From contig JAJQFX010000122.1 in NCBI GenBank assembly GCA_021200895.1, positions 1 through 37,459 of the forward strand: 37,459 nt of DNA. The letters are read 5' to 3'. Positions 15,622-23,430 of the stretch are shown piece after piece. The notes below the pieces were generated by a model. It did not search any database. It was not told the origin of the DNA and worked only from the letters and a program-made list of their open reading frames with translations. How positions within the stretch are numbered: position 1 is the first letter of the stretch; every line of letters begins with the position of its first letter. Made by a program: the position numbers and the translations under genes. The DNA is from Clostridiales bacterium. Lineage in GTDB: Bacteria; Bacillota; Clostridia; Oscillospirales; Oscillospiraceae.

Positions 15622-17070
15622 TTAAAAGCGGAAATACAGGAACGGGTTGTAGCTGTCTCCCACGAGGCAGGCAGTGGCTACCACGGTCAGCGCGACGGGA
15701 ATCACCGCCAGAATCGTCTGATAAACGGTGGTCAGCCGCAGGCTGCGCTGGCACAGCTCGGCCAAACGCTCCCCCAGCCGCTTCACCAGCGGCGTACAGG
15801 CCAGGGCCGCAGCCAGCAGGAAGATGAAATTCGATTTCAAGGTGGTCAGCGTCTCATAGCTGACAAAGCCGTTGCCGTTCAGCCCAAGCAGGCCCTTCAA
15901 CTCGATACCAAGCCAGCTCAGGTTTTCACAGCGGAACAGCATCCAGCCGAAGTTGACCACCAGCAGCACATAGAGGTGGGAGGCTATCCTGGGCATCCGC
16001 TCCGGGAAGTTGGGGAACACGAACTTCTCCAGGCACAGCATGGCGAAGTAGAACAGCCCCCAAAGCATATAGTTCCAGCTGGCCCCATGCCAGAAGCCGG
16101 TACACACCCAGACGGCCAGCGTATTCAGGATGATGCGGCTGCGCTTGCAGCGGCTGCCGCCCAGCGGGATGTAAAGGTAATCCCGGAAGAAGGAGCTGAG
16201 GGAGATATGCCATCTGCGCCAAAACTCCGTGATGGAGGTGGATTGATAGGGGCATAGGAAGTTCTCCAGATAGTGAAAGCCCACCATCCGACCCATACCG
16301 ATGGCCATATCCGAATAGGCGGAAAAGTCCAGGTAAATCTGCATGGTGTAGCAGATGGAGCCCAGGAGGATGGACAGGGCAGGCCGTGCCGCCAGCGTCG
16401 CCGCGCCGTTGGCAGCGTCCGTCGCCACGAGGAAGGTGTCCGCCAGGGAGCCGCAATAGTTGGCAAAGAGGGCCTTCTTCGCCAGACCAACGGTAAAACG
16501 GCGGATACCGTAGGCCATATCTTCGCTGGAGACAGAGCGTGAAGTTAATTCCCTTTCCACCGTCTCATAGCGGACGATAGGCCCGGCGATACACTGGTGA
16601 AACAGGCTGACATAGAGCAGCAGCGTCGTAAACTTCCGTTGAGCCCTTACGGTGGTGCGGTAAACGTCCACCATATAACTGAGCAGCTGGAAGGTGTAGA
16701 AGGAAATGCCGATGGGCAGCGTGATTTCCACAATTTCGGAGGGGACGCCAAACAGGAACTGGACGTTCTCCAGCAGGAAGGTCAGGTATTTGAAAATGCA
16801 CAGCAGGGTGAGGTTGATGGTGCAGCCTGCGGCCAGCATTCCCTTGCGGCCCTTCGGCGTCCGGCAGCGCTCGATTTGCAGGGCCACGACCCAGTCCGCA
16901 AACGTCATACCAGCCAGGAGCAGCAGGTAAACCGGCCCCGCCCAGGCGTAGAAAATCAGGGAAAATATCAGCAAAACCCGGTTTTTCCTGGGAATGTCCG
17001 GCATCAGCCAATAAAAAAGCATATTCAGCGGAAAGAACGCAAATAAAAACAGCAGATCGGAAAATACCAT
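15622..17070 (-). CDS. MBOAT family membrane O-acyltransferase (AlgI/DltB-like)
   Basis: A 482-residue polytopic membrane protein of the MBOAT family, which passes acyl groups from the cytoplasm to an extracellular polymer. The invariant His is at 328 in TGFWHGASWNY. The second conserved block is EFWRRWHISLSSFFRDYLYIPLGG, with His288. PIGISFYTFQ near 119 is the usual early motif. Length and motif order fit AlgI-type proteins rather than DltB in a dlt operon, because no DltA, DltC or DltD is near. The ATG has AAGGGGG upstream and its own promoter at 17131-17159. It is the first gene of the MBOAT-DHHW unit and probably supplies acetyl groups for it. Confidence 0.95.
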   Translation of the reverse strand: MVFSDLLFLFAFFPLNMLFYWLMPDIPRKNRVLLIFSLIFYAWAGPVYLLLLAGMTFADWVVALQIERCRTPKGRKGMLAAGCTINLTLLCIFKYLTFLLENVQFLFGVPSEIVEITLPIGISFYTFQLLSYMVDVYRTTVRAQRKFTTLLLYVSLFHQCIAGPIVRYETVERELTSRSVSSEDMAYGIRRFTVGLAKKALFANYCGSLADTFLVATDAANGAATLAARPALSILLGSICYTMQIYLDFSAYSDMAIGMGRMVGFHYLENFLCPYQSTSITEFWRRWHISLSSFFRDYLYIPLGGSRCKRSRIILNTLAVWVCTGFWHGASWNYMLWGLFYFAMLCLEKFVFPNFPERMPRIASHLYVLLVVNFGWMLFRCENLSWLGIELKGLLGLNGNGFVSYETLTTLKSNFIFLLAAALACTPLVKRLGERLAELCQRSLRLTTVYQTILAVIPVALTVVATACLVGDSYNPFLYFRF

Positions 17071-17130
17071 CCGGCCGCCCCCTTTCTCAACTCCTGTACG
17101 ACATAGAACGACTATCTTCGTACAAACGAC

Positions 17131-17159
17131 ATTATAGCATCCTATGCAGGTTAAATCAA
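17131..17159 (-). promoter_or_regulatory. Sigma-A promoter of the MBOAT-DHHW operon
   Basis: Minus strand TTGATT (17154-17159), 17-bp spacer, TATAAT (17131-17136). The leader is about 55 bases. A perfect dyad lies directly upstream (17161-17185). Confidence 0.75.
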
Positions 17160-17160
17160 C

Positions 17161-17185
17161 TTAAGATTCGGAAACAGAATCTTAA
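17161..17185. promoter_or_regulatory. Perfect dyad TTAAGATTC-N7-GAATCTTAA next to the MBOAT promoter
   Basis: A 9-bp perfect inverted repeat (17161-17169 and 17177-17185) one base upstream of the -35 hexamer. The position and symmetry suit a binding site for a dimeric regulator. No regulator gene for it is nearby. Confidence 0.45.
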
Positions 17186-17464
17186 TAAATTCTTTACGAT
17201 TTTGTTACCATTTGTAATTTGTGCCTTGAAGATAAAAACAGCGAGCACCCTTTATTTTCGCTGATTTTTTCGACTTTATCAACCACTTAATTTCCCAGCG
17301 TCCCCAGCTTACGCCAGAATTACACCGGAATTACACCAGATTTACACCAAACCTCTGAAGCGGCGAGAATGAAAACCGCATATCAAAAACGGCGCTCTTT
17401 CTTTTTACATCTCACATCGTTATCGACAAAGGGGCAAAAATTTCAAAATTGCGGTAAAAAACCC
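17186..17464. other. AT-rich intergenic stretch between the MBOAT operon and tRNA-Arg
   Basis: No gene seen. It is more AT-rich than its surroundings. It contains a weak 6-bp hairpin CAGCGA/TCGCTG (17239-17263) flanked by A5 and T6 runs, and three contiguous 11-bp repeats at 17316-17348. Confidence 0.5.
17316..17348. repeat. Three contiguous 11-bp repeats (consensus RGAWTTACACC)
   Basis: AGAATTACACC, GGAATTACACC and AGATTTACACC follow each other without a gap (17316-17326, 17327-17337, 17338-17348). An 11-bp spacing places each copy on the same face of the helix, which suits cooperative protein binding. Either the MBOAT operon or the tRNA promoter could be the target. Confidence 0.7.
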
Positions 17465-17493
17465 TTTACAAATTTTTGAAAGTCTGCTATAAT
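17465..17493 (+). promoter_or_regulatory. Extended -10 promoter of tRNA-Arg
   Basis: TTTACA (17465-17470), 17-bp spacer, TATAAT (17488-17493) preceded by TGC, giving an extended -10. The predicted start is about 14 bases before the mature tRNA. Confidence 0.85.
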
Positions 17494-17513
17494 GGGTGCC
17501 GTTGAAAGCGTAT

Positions 17514-17589
17514 GCACCCGTAGTTCAATGGATAGAGCGTCAGATTCCGGTTCTGAATGTTGGGGGTTCGAGTCCCTTCGGGTGTACCA
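17514..17589 (+). tRNA. tRNA-Arg (anticodon CCG)
   Basis: A 76-base tRNA with genomically encoded CCA. The acceptor stem pairs GCACCCG (17514-17520) with CGGGTGT (17579-17585), with a G-U closing pair. The D stem is GTTC/GAGC. The anticodon stem TCAGA/TCTGA encloses a loop with CCG at 17547-17549, reading CGG (arginine). The T arm GGGGG-TTCGAGT-CCCTT has two G-U pairs. It has its own promoter and terminator, so it is a single-gene unit. Confidence 0.96.
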
Positions 17590-17640
17590 AAAAAGGCTTC
17601 AAAGTGCAGGATTGTAGCACTTTGAAGCCTTTTTCTTTTT
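17590..17640. terminator. Strong bidirectional terminator between tRNA-Arg and the MoxR operon
   Basis: An 18-bp stem (17590-17607 with 17617-17634) with a 9-base loop. It is followed on plus by TTTTTCTTTTT, and on minus the stem ends in a run of T. It serves the tRNA on plus and the LRR-VWA-MoxR operon on minus. Confidence 0.93.
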
Positions 17641-17721
17641 AAGAGCGAAACGCAAAAACACTGTCAAGCAGAATCGCCTTGCAGGGGTTCCGGCTGGAGC
17701 CGGGAGGGAGGCGCGCCTCCC

Positions 17722-19218
17722 TCAGCCCAGCTCGTCCAGGATGCTCTTTTGCCGCCCGCCCAGCAGCAGGGATTGATTGTACTCCGTATACTTCTGGCAC
17801 CCGTTGTCCCGGATGAACTGCATGGAGTAGTAGTTCATGGTTAGCTCAGTCAAGAAAATCACCATCTCCTGGCTCTCCCCAAACACGGTCTCCAGGAAGG
17901 CAAATGCGGCGTCCAGCTTTGCGGAGGTGTCCAGAATCATGGTGCGGCGCACTTCCACCGCCTGTGCAAACTCCTGTCGAACCGCATCGGCAGCCGCCTT
18001 GCCGTCCTGAATCCCCTGAGCCAGGACGCTCTGGTAGTAACGGTTCAGGGTATCCAGCACACGGCGCTTGCGGCGTTCCCCTGCCTTCTCCAGGGTGCCC
18101 GCACGGAGCGCGGCATCCAGAGCGGCCTGCTTTGCGGCAATGGTATCTGTAAAGCAATCTTCCATGTCAGCTGCGCCGGACAAATTGGCGATCAGCCCTT
18201 TCAGCGTGCTGTGGAGTTCGGTCACATAGGCGTCCTCCGCATTGGCCTTTCCACAGGCTGTGAATAGTGCGCTCAGCAGCAGGGAGAGAGCGGACAGCCG
18301 CTCGTCAAAGGGGGCTTCCCGCAGGCGGCGGACGGTTTTATCCCCGATATGCCCGGCCAGAATCTCCTCCACATTGTAATCAGTCTGGTACTTGCGGTAC
18401 AGCTCCAGATAGTTGGCAAAGTCCCGGGCAATGGTGGGCTGCTGGAGGTATTGCCCGATGACGGTCTCCGTCACAGGCAGGTTCAGCTGTTCGCAGGCGT
18501 AAATCATCCGGGAAAGATCCTCCCAGCCCCGGGCGGTGACGAACCGCTTGCCGTCCACGGTAGTTTCGATTTGGTAGAAGTTCTGCTGCTTAATGTCCAA
18601 ATAGGAGAGGATGGCGGGGTGGACCTGCTGCTTGTAGGCGTATTCCTTCCAGACGGCATAATCCGCTTCAATGTCGATTTTCCGCACCCTGTCCAAGGTC
18701 ACGATGTCAAATTCCTTGACGCTGCGGTTGTATTCCGGCGGGTTGCCCGCCGTCACGATGATCCATCCCTCCGGCACTTGATGGCTGCCGAAGGTCTTGC
18801 ATTGCAACAGCTGGAGCATGGCGGGGGCCAGGGTCTCCGAGACGCAGTTGATTTCGTCCAGGAACAAAATGCCCTCTTTCAGGCCGGTTTTCTCCATCTC
18901 CCGGTAGACGCTGGCAACGATTTCACTCATGGTGTATTCCGTCACCCTCCGCTCCTGGCCGTCGAAGGCGCCCGTCTGGATGGAGGGCAGGCCGATGGCG
19001 CTCTGGCAGGTGTGATGGGTGATGGTGTAGGCCACCATGGCCACGCCGCACTCCTGGGCGGCCTGATGGGCGATGGCGGTTTTGCCGATGCCCGGAGGGC
19101 CCATCAGCAGCAGCGGGCGCTGGGACAGGACGGGAATCACCCAGTCCCCATACTCGTCCTTTGCCAGATAGGCCCGGATGGAATGTTTCAGTTGTTCTTT
19201 CGCCTGTTTGATGTTCAT
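17722..19218 (-). CDS. MoxR-type AAA+ ATPase
   Basis: A 498-residue AAA+ ATPase (AAA_5/MoxR type). Walker A is GPPGIGKTA (40-48), Walker B GILFLDEIN (116-124), sensor 1 TAGNPPEYN (157-165), and Arg-finger candidates are in LDRVRK (175-180). The AAA core ends near residue 270. The C-terminal half is helical and of no family I recognise. MoxR ATPases pair with VWA proteins to remodel or metallate client complexes. Here the VWA gene is directly upstream in the same operon, and an LRR gene precedes that. I chose the ATG at 19218; the reading frame upstream is a shadow of the VWA gene's end. The ribosome site is weak (AGAGGG at long spacing). Confidence 0.9.
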   Translation of the reverse strand: MNIKQAKEQLKHSIRAYLAKDEYGDWVIPVLSQRPLLLMGPPGIGKTAIAHQAAQECGVAMVAYTITHHTCQSAIGLPSIQTGAFDGQERRVTEYTMSEIVASVYREMEKTGLKEGILFLDEINCVSETLAPAMLQLLQCKTFGSHQVPEGWIIVTAGNPPEYNRSVKEFDIVTLDRVRKIDIEADYAVWKEYAYKQQVHPAILSYLDIKQQNFYQIETTVDGKRFVTARGWEDLSRMIYACEQLNLPVTETVIGQYLQQPTIARDFANYLELYRKYQTDYNVEEILAGHIGDKTVRRLREAPFDERLSALSLLLSALFTACGKANAEDAYVTELHSTLKGLIANLSGAADMEDCFTDTIAAKQAALDAALRAGTLEKAGERRKRRVLDTLNRYYQSVLAQGIQDGKAAADAVRQEFAQAVEVRRTMILDTSAKLDAAFAFLETVFGESQEMVIFLTELTMNYYSMQFIRDNGCQKYTEYNQSLLLGGRQKSILDELG

Positions 19219-19351
19219 AGCCTGTGTTACCCTCTGTCTATTCAAAATCAAAGTTACCCATTCAGCAAATGGGGGCGGCTTCGTCCCGCAGATAGCGCAG
19301 CATTTGCTGCCCCTTTGCAAAGTCGAAGTCAACGGAGACGGCACCACCGGC

Positions 19352-20713
19352 CTACAAAATGCGCAACTCCTCCGGCCCCAGCACCAGCTTGATGGCCCAG
19401 GGCGGCACGGCCCGGTCGGTGTAGTCGTCCTCAAAAAAGACGAAGGCCGTCTCATAGGCGGGCTTCCGCTGGGGATACTCACCAAAGCCGTCAGTAAAGT
19501 AGAGCAGCCCTTTCAGCTCCCGCAGCTGGCCCTGGGCAATCAGTCTGTCCACATAAGCGAAGGCGGGGCGGAAGTCCGTGCCACCGTATCCCTTCACGGT
19601 GAAGGAATCCACAAACTGGTCAAACTCAGCAGGGGAGTGGAGGACGGTGTCCATCTGCACGTCGGCGTCTGACTGAATAATGTGCAGGTTCATCCGCTGG
19701 AAGAAGGCGTCCTGATGGTGGAGGATGGCCTTCGTCTCCCCCAGAAACGCCTCGATGACGCCGTCAGAGCAGGAGTCCGACGTGTCAATGACAATGACGA
19801 AGTCCTGAATCTTCTGGCTCTCCTGATACTCCAGGGGTTCTATCAGGGGAATGTCACCGTACAGCTCCAGCCCATAGGAATAGAACGCATAGTCGAAGCT
19901 GTCCGGGTCTACCCGCAATTCCTCCCGCAGGGAGACGAATCGCCGCGGGAACTGGGCGTAATCGTATCGCTCCCGATTCTCCACCCGGATGGTTTTCAGC
20001 AACCCCTCGGCCTCGGTGCCATGCTCTGCGAAAAAGGTCTCCAGATTTGTCTGGGTCTTTTGGTCGATGTGCTTCCACTTGCCCTCGATTTCCTGCCGCT
20101 GGGCCTCCAACTGGCGACGGTCACCCTCACCGGAGGCGTCGCCCTCCTGTTCCTGCTCCTGCTGCTCCTGTTCGGGGTCTTTGGGCCAGAACTGGTGGTC
20201 GTCCCGGAAGAACTCCTGGCGGATGCGCAGCTGCTCCTCGTAGGAGACGTGCCAGCGGGAGAGGGAGCGGTAGACCGCCTCGGCGGTCAACACCTTGGCG
20301 TCCTCATGGAGGCGGTCATACATCTCCTCCCGAAAGGCGGACTGCATCAGGTTCACCGCCCGGTTGTCAATGCCGTCCAGCACGTTTTCCGCGGCGATGT
20401 CGCAGGCCATGTCCCACAGATCCGGGTCACGGTCGCCCCGGTTCAATTCGTGGCGGAACATACAGTGCAGCACCATATGGAGATAGTACCGGTTCAGCAG
20501 CACCAAATCCTCCTGGTAGAGCTTTATCAGGAAGGTGGGATTATAGAGGATGTTGATGCCGTCGGTACCCACCCGGGCGGTGTTCAAATTCATCTGGTAC
20601 CCCAGGCCGGAGAGGGCAATGTCCAGGAACCGCATGGAGAGGTAGAGGTCATTCCGTGCGCTGGTCAGGATGGCCTCCCCGATGCGGGTCAGTTTTTCCT
20701 TATTTTCGTGCAT
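19352..20713 (-). CDS. VWA-like domain protein with DUF2201 putative metallopeptidase-like N-terminus
   Basis: A 453-residue protein, family COG3864/DUF2201. The N-terminal half corresponds to the putative metallopeptidase-like region: residues 79-88 read HMVLHCMFRH, so the HExxHxxxxH histidines are present but the Glu is Met. MACDIAAEN (102-110) follows. A Glu/Gln-rich hinge covers about 178-215. The C-terminal VWA domain has an intact MIDAS: DTSDS near residue 310, YGGTDFRP near 385 and FTDGFGE near 420. No signal peptide or membrane helix, so it is cytoplasmic. The start ATG has AAGGAG seven bases upstream. It is followed 133 bases later by the MoxR ATPase, the usual partner of such proteins. 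Confidence 0.9.
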   Translation of the reverse strand: MHENKEKLTRIGEAILTSARNDLYLSMRFLDIALSGLGYQMNLNTARVGTDGINILYNPTFLIKLYQEDLVLLNRYYLHMVLHCMFRHELNRGDRDPDLWDMACDIAAENVLDGIDNRAVNLMQSAFREEMYDRLHEDAKVLTAEAVYRSLSRWHVSYEEQLRIRQEFFRDDHQFWPKDPEQEQQEQEQEGDASGEGDRRQLEAQRQEIEGKWKHIDQKTQTNLETFFAEHGTEAEGLLKTIRVENRERYDYAQFPRRFVSLREELRVDPDSFDYAFYSYGLELYGDIPLIEPLEYQESQKIQDFVIVIDTSDSCSDGVIEAFLGETKAILHHQDAFFQRMNLHIIQSDADVQMDTVLHSPAEFDQFVDSFTVKGYGGTDFRPAFAYVDRLIAQGQLRELKGLLYFTDGFGEYPQRKPAYETAFVFFEDDYTDRAVPPWAIKLVLGPEELRIL

Positions 20714-20725
20714 AAGCGCTCCTTG

Positions 20726-21205
20726 TTACAGGTCAAAGGACTTATCCGCGCCGGAGGCTGCCCCGCCGCCGGTGGCGTCCAGCAGGCGGGAGACAAAGCG
20801 GACGTTCCCCGCCTGCTCCGCCACATCCAGCATAGCGTCCAGCTGCCCCCGTTCCAGTTTCCCGGCGGACAGCAGGAAGTCCAGCCCAGCCAAATCGTCC
20901 GTGCGCAGCAGCATCTGCGCCACAACGGCGGGATGCGCCAGCAGGAAAGCCCAGTATTCCGCTTCCGGCCCTGGGCGAAGGTCGCGTGGGCTGCGGAGCC
21001 GATCCAGCGCCAGTTCTGCCGCCAGCTCCGGCGGGTCGTCCCGCTTGCACTCGTAGAAGTAGGTGTCATAGAGGAGAAAGTCAATATCCCGGTCGCTAAA
21101 GCAGCCCCGATACAGTCCGCCGGAGCCGTAGGTGACAGCCCGGAACTGCCGGGCGGGAATCAGTTCGTCATATTCGTAGGAGTATTCCGGCAGCACCAGG
21201 GTCAC
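20726..21205 (-). pseudogene. LRR-protein gene, 3' part (out of frame after 34-bp duplication)
   Basis: This is the C-terminal 160 residues of the gene whose 5' part is at 21216-21911. The frame is open further upstream to the first duplicate copy (about 21298). Removing one 34-bp copy joins FRIGLNAG directly to ALLDEIEGVVRVTARDDQGA and on into this segment. It has no recognised domain. It has LLYDTYFYECKRDD near its start and a helical, Ala/Leu-rich C-terminus (residues 60-150) that could be a small ankyrin- or HEAT-like fold. It ends 12 bases before the VWA start. An independent start at 21205 is possible but has no good ribosome site. Confidence 0.7.
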
Positions 21206-21215
21206 AGCGCCCTGG

Positions 21216-21911
21216 TCATCCCGGGCAGTGACCCGGACGACACCCTCGATTTCGTCCAGCAGCGCCCCGGCGTTCAGCCCAATGCGGAAGGACAGCCGCC
21301 CCGGCGTTCAGCCCAATGCGGAAGGACAGCCGCTCCAGCGCGAAGCAGTTCATCAGCATCCGGTCGCCAATGGCGGTGACGCTGTCCGGCAAGTCCAACG
21401 CTTTCAGGTGGGTGCAGTTATAGAAGCAGCAGCGGCCCAGTGTCTCCACGGAAGGGGGGAGCTTCACCCGTTCCAGGCTGCGGCACTCCGCGAACGCATA
21501 GGCGGGCAAGGCGCAGATACCGTCCGGCAGTTCCAGATGGGTCAAGCTTCCGCAGCCTTCAAAGACCCGTTCCCCCAGTTCCGTAATGCTCCGGGGCGGT
21601 TCCAGCCGGGGTAGGGCGCGGCAGGAGGCGAAGCAGCGCTCTCCCAAAGAGCGCACCGTTTCCGGTAGGTGAATCCGTTTCAGGGTGTCGTTATACCGGG
21701 CCGCAGTCTTCGGCGGCTGGGCTTGCAGGAAGCGCATCCCCTCGCCGGGAACTGCCTCCTCCGGGCCTGACCCGCCGAAACAACCGCTTCCCAGCCGGGT
21801 GACGGGGTGGCCGTCAATGGCAGAGGGCAGCGTCAGCGCCGGGTCTGTCCCCACGCAGCGCAAAATCTCGGCTTCCGCCTGATTTATCCTGTAATAAATC
21901 GTCCATGCCAT
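21216..21911 (-). pseudogene. BspA-type leucine-rich-repeat protein, 5' part
   Basis: Residues 1-200 are a BspA-type (LRR_5) leucine-rich-repeat protein. Five repeats of about 23 residues run from residue 75 to 195, with units such as LKRIHLPETVRSLGERCFA, LTHLELPDGICALPAYAFA and LKALDLPDSVTAIGDRMLM. There is no signal peptide, unlike secreted BspA proteins, so it is probably cytoplasmic like its operon partners. Reading through the second duplicate copy shifts the frame and ends after about 30 out-of-frame residues at 21216. The intact gene would span 20726-21911, about 384 residues without the extra copy. The start ATG at 21911 follows GAAGGG; the promoter is at 21945-21973. Confidence 0.78.
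21265..21332. repeat. Exact 34-bp tandem duplication breaking the LRR gene
   Basis: Two identical 34-bp copies, 21265-21298 and 21299-21332, each starting CCCCGGCGTTCAGCCC. Because 34 is not a multiple of three, the insertion shifts the reading frame. The identity of the copies suggests a recent event, or an unstable locus that can revert by losing one copy. Confidence 0.95.
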
Positions 21912-21944
21912 CCGCCATCGTTCCCTTCTGTTTCACAGCTTCCT

Positions 21945-21973
21945 ATTATAGCGGAAATTACGCCGCAGCACAA
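21945..21973 (-). promoter_or_regulatory. Promoter of the LRR-VWA-MoxR operon
   Basis: Minus strand TTGTGC (21968-21973), 17-bp spacer, TATAAT (21945-21950). The -10 is perfect and the -35 partial. The leader is about 27 bases. Confidence 0.65.
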
Positions 21974-21994
21974 TGGAAAATTGCAAAGACCCCC

Positions 21995-22034
21995 AAAAAA
22001 CGACCCGGACGCCGTCAACCGTCGGCGTCCGGGT
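21995..22034 (-). terminator. Rho-independent terminator of the DUF3048 gene
   Basis: A perfect 12-bp GC-rich stem (22003-22014 with 22023-22034) with an 8-base loop, followed on the minus strand by CG and six T (21995-22000). It lies directly after the DUF3048 stop. Confidence 0.88.
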
Positions 22035-22040
22035 GTGAGT

Positions 22041-23207
22041 TCACTGAGCAGACTCTCCTGTAAAGGTGATTTCCTTGCTGGTAGAGACGATGTTGATGTA
22101 GGTCTTGCCTACGCCCAGGGAAAGCTCCTCACCCTGGGTAGTGGTAAAGGTGAAAATGTCAGAATAGCTGTCCTTTGACCACAGAATGGGGATATACTTG
22201 CCGTTGCAGGCGTAATAGCCCTGGCCGCTACCCACCAGCGTCACATCCAGCCGCCCATAGGCATCCCCTTCGATTTGGGAAATGGCGGTTTGGATGACGA
22301 TTACGTTGGTCACGCCGATGGCCTCGCCGGTCTGCTCATCCAAATAGCTCATAGAATAGCTTGTCCCGGACTCGGTATACACATCTGTGATGGTGTAAAG
22401 CTGGGTATCCTCATTGTAGGTGAAGATGTTGGTCTTATACCCGGAGAAGGGAACGGTGATGCTATTGGCCGGGGAGCCGCTCTCCGGCGTGCCGTCCTCG
22501 ACAAAGGTGTGGGTGTGGGTGATGAGGTAGTCCTCCTCGTGGGACATATCATAGCCGGAGGAGGTTTCGACCCAGTCTTGCAGGGTGTCGGAGTTCAGGT
22601 ACAGGGTGTGCTCCGTGGAATATCCGGCATTCAGACGGGCCTGGTCGCGGTAGAACACTTCGGAACCGGTGCCAAGGCTGTCCACCTCCAGGAGCGCCGT
22701 CTCCTCCAGCGCATTGTAGGCTTTGCCGCTGCCGCCGGCATGGATGAGGACGCTGTCCAGCGCATAGGCCAGATAGACGAAATAGGGCCGGGTGGAGCGG
22801 ATAGAGCCGATTTTGCCCACGTCGGTGACATCCTGGAAAACCGCCATAATTCGGGTGACGCCGCCCTCTTCCGGTATCTCGTAGTAGAGGTCAGCCTGGG
22901 AGTTGCCAGACTGGGGCATCGCCTTGCGCAGGCTGTTCATCATCACGGCGTAAGGGCGATTGTTGGAGACGTCCGTCTCCGTACCCTCCCCGGTCAGCGG
23001 GTTGATAAAGGCGTAATTGGCCTCGACCTCCGGCTCCAGTTCGGAGGATACTTCTGATGCGACCTCCGGCTCAGCCTCAGATACCGATACTTCAGGCGGC
23101 GTGGCGGAGGAAGAAGCGGCTGGTTCCTCCGCTGCTGCAGATTTCTGACAGGCAGACAGCGCAAAGACTGTTGCCACAGCCAGCAAAAGGCAGAATAACT
23201 TTTTCAT
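22041..23207 (-). CDS. DUF3048 domain lipoprotein (YerB-like)
   Basis: A 388-residue predicted lipoprotein. The signal peptide is at residues 1-19 with lipobox LSAC, followed by a Ser/Glu/Pro-rich linker to about 60. The DUF3048 N-terminal domain contains NNRPYAVMMNSLRKAMPQSG (about 82-101) and IRSTRPYFVYLAYALDSVLIHAGGS (about 137-161), then the C-terminal DUF3048_C with a conserved QLYTITDVYT-like core. This family is widespread in Firmicutes (B. subtilis YerB) and has no established function. The start ATG at 23207 gives a clean signal peptide; an in-frame ATG at 23228 does not. It is a single-gene unit with its own promoter (23335-23364) and terminator. Confidence 0.92.
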   Translation of the reverse strand: MKKLFCLLLAVATVFALSACQKSAAAEEPAASSSATPPEVSVSEAEPEVASEVSSELEPEVEANYAFINPLTGEGTETDVSNNRPYAVMMNSLRKAMPQSGNSQADLYYEIPEEGGVTRIMAVFQDVTDVGKIGSIRSTRPYFVYLAYALDSVLIHAGGSGKAYNALEETALLEVDSLGTGSEVFYRDQARLNAGYSTEHTLYLNSDTLQDWVETSSGYDMSHEEDYLITHTHTFVEDGTPESGSPANSITVPFSGYKTNIFTYNEDTQLYTITDVYTESGTSYSMSYLDEQTGEAIGVTNVIVIQTAISQIEGDAYGRLDVTLVGSGQGYYACNGKYIPILWSKDSYSDIFTFTTTQGEELSLGVGKTYINIVSTSKEITFTGESAQ

Positions 23208-23334
23208 TTCTCTTGCGTCCTCTCTCAATAGAATTGTTCTGGGGGAAGCGCTGAAACGTGAGCGCAGGCGAAGCTGATAGGCGTGCGGGAAGAGTGCCGC
23301 GCATTTGTTCAGCAGTTTCCGAATGGCTGGACAT

Positions 23335-23364
23335 ATTGTACACTATAGGGCGGCGCGCTGTCAA
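23335..23364 (-). promoter_or_regulatory. Sigma-A promoter of the DUF3048 gene
   Basis: Minus strand TTGACA (23359-23364), 18-bp spacer, TACAAT (23335-23340). The leader is about 120 bases. Confidence 0.75.
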
Positions 23365-23430
23365 GTAAAAGCTCAAAACTGCACAATATACCGCGACAGA
23401 TTCTGCTTGGGAGGCTGGGGCGCAGCGGTT

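Noticed and set aside
17514..17589. tRNA-Arg as an attachment site of an integrated element
   Set aside because: No duplicated tRNA end, integrase or other island feature nearby; the tRNA has its own promoter and terminator.
19682..21379. 565-codon open frame on plus opposite the VWA and LRR genes
   Set aside because: It crosses two genes with clear motifs on the other strand and shows no domain.
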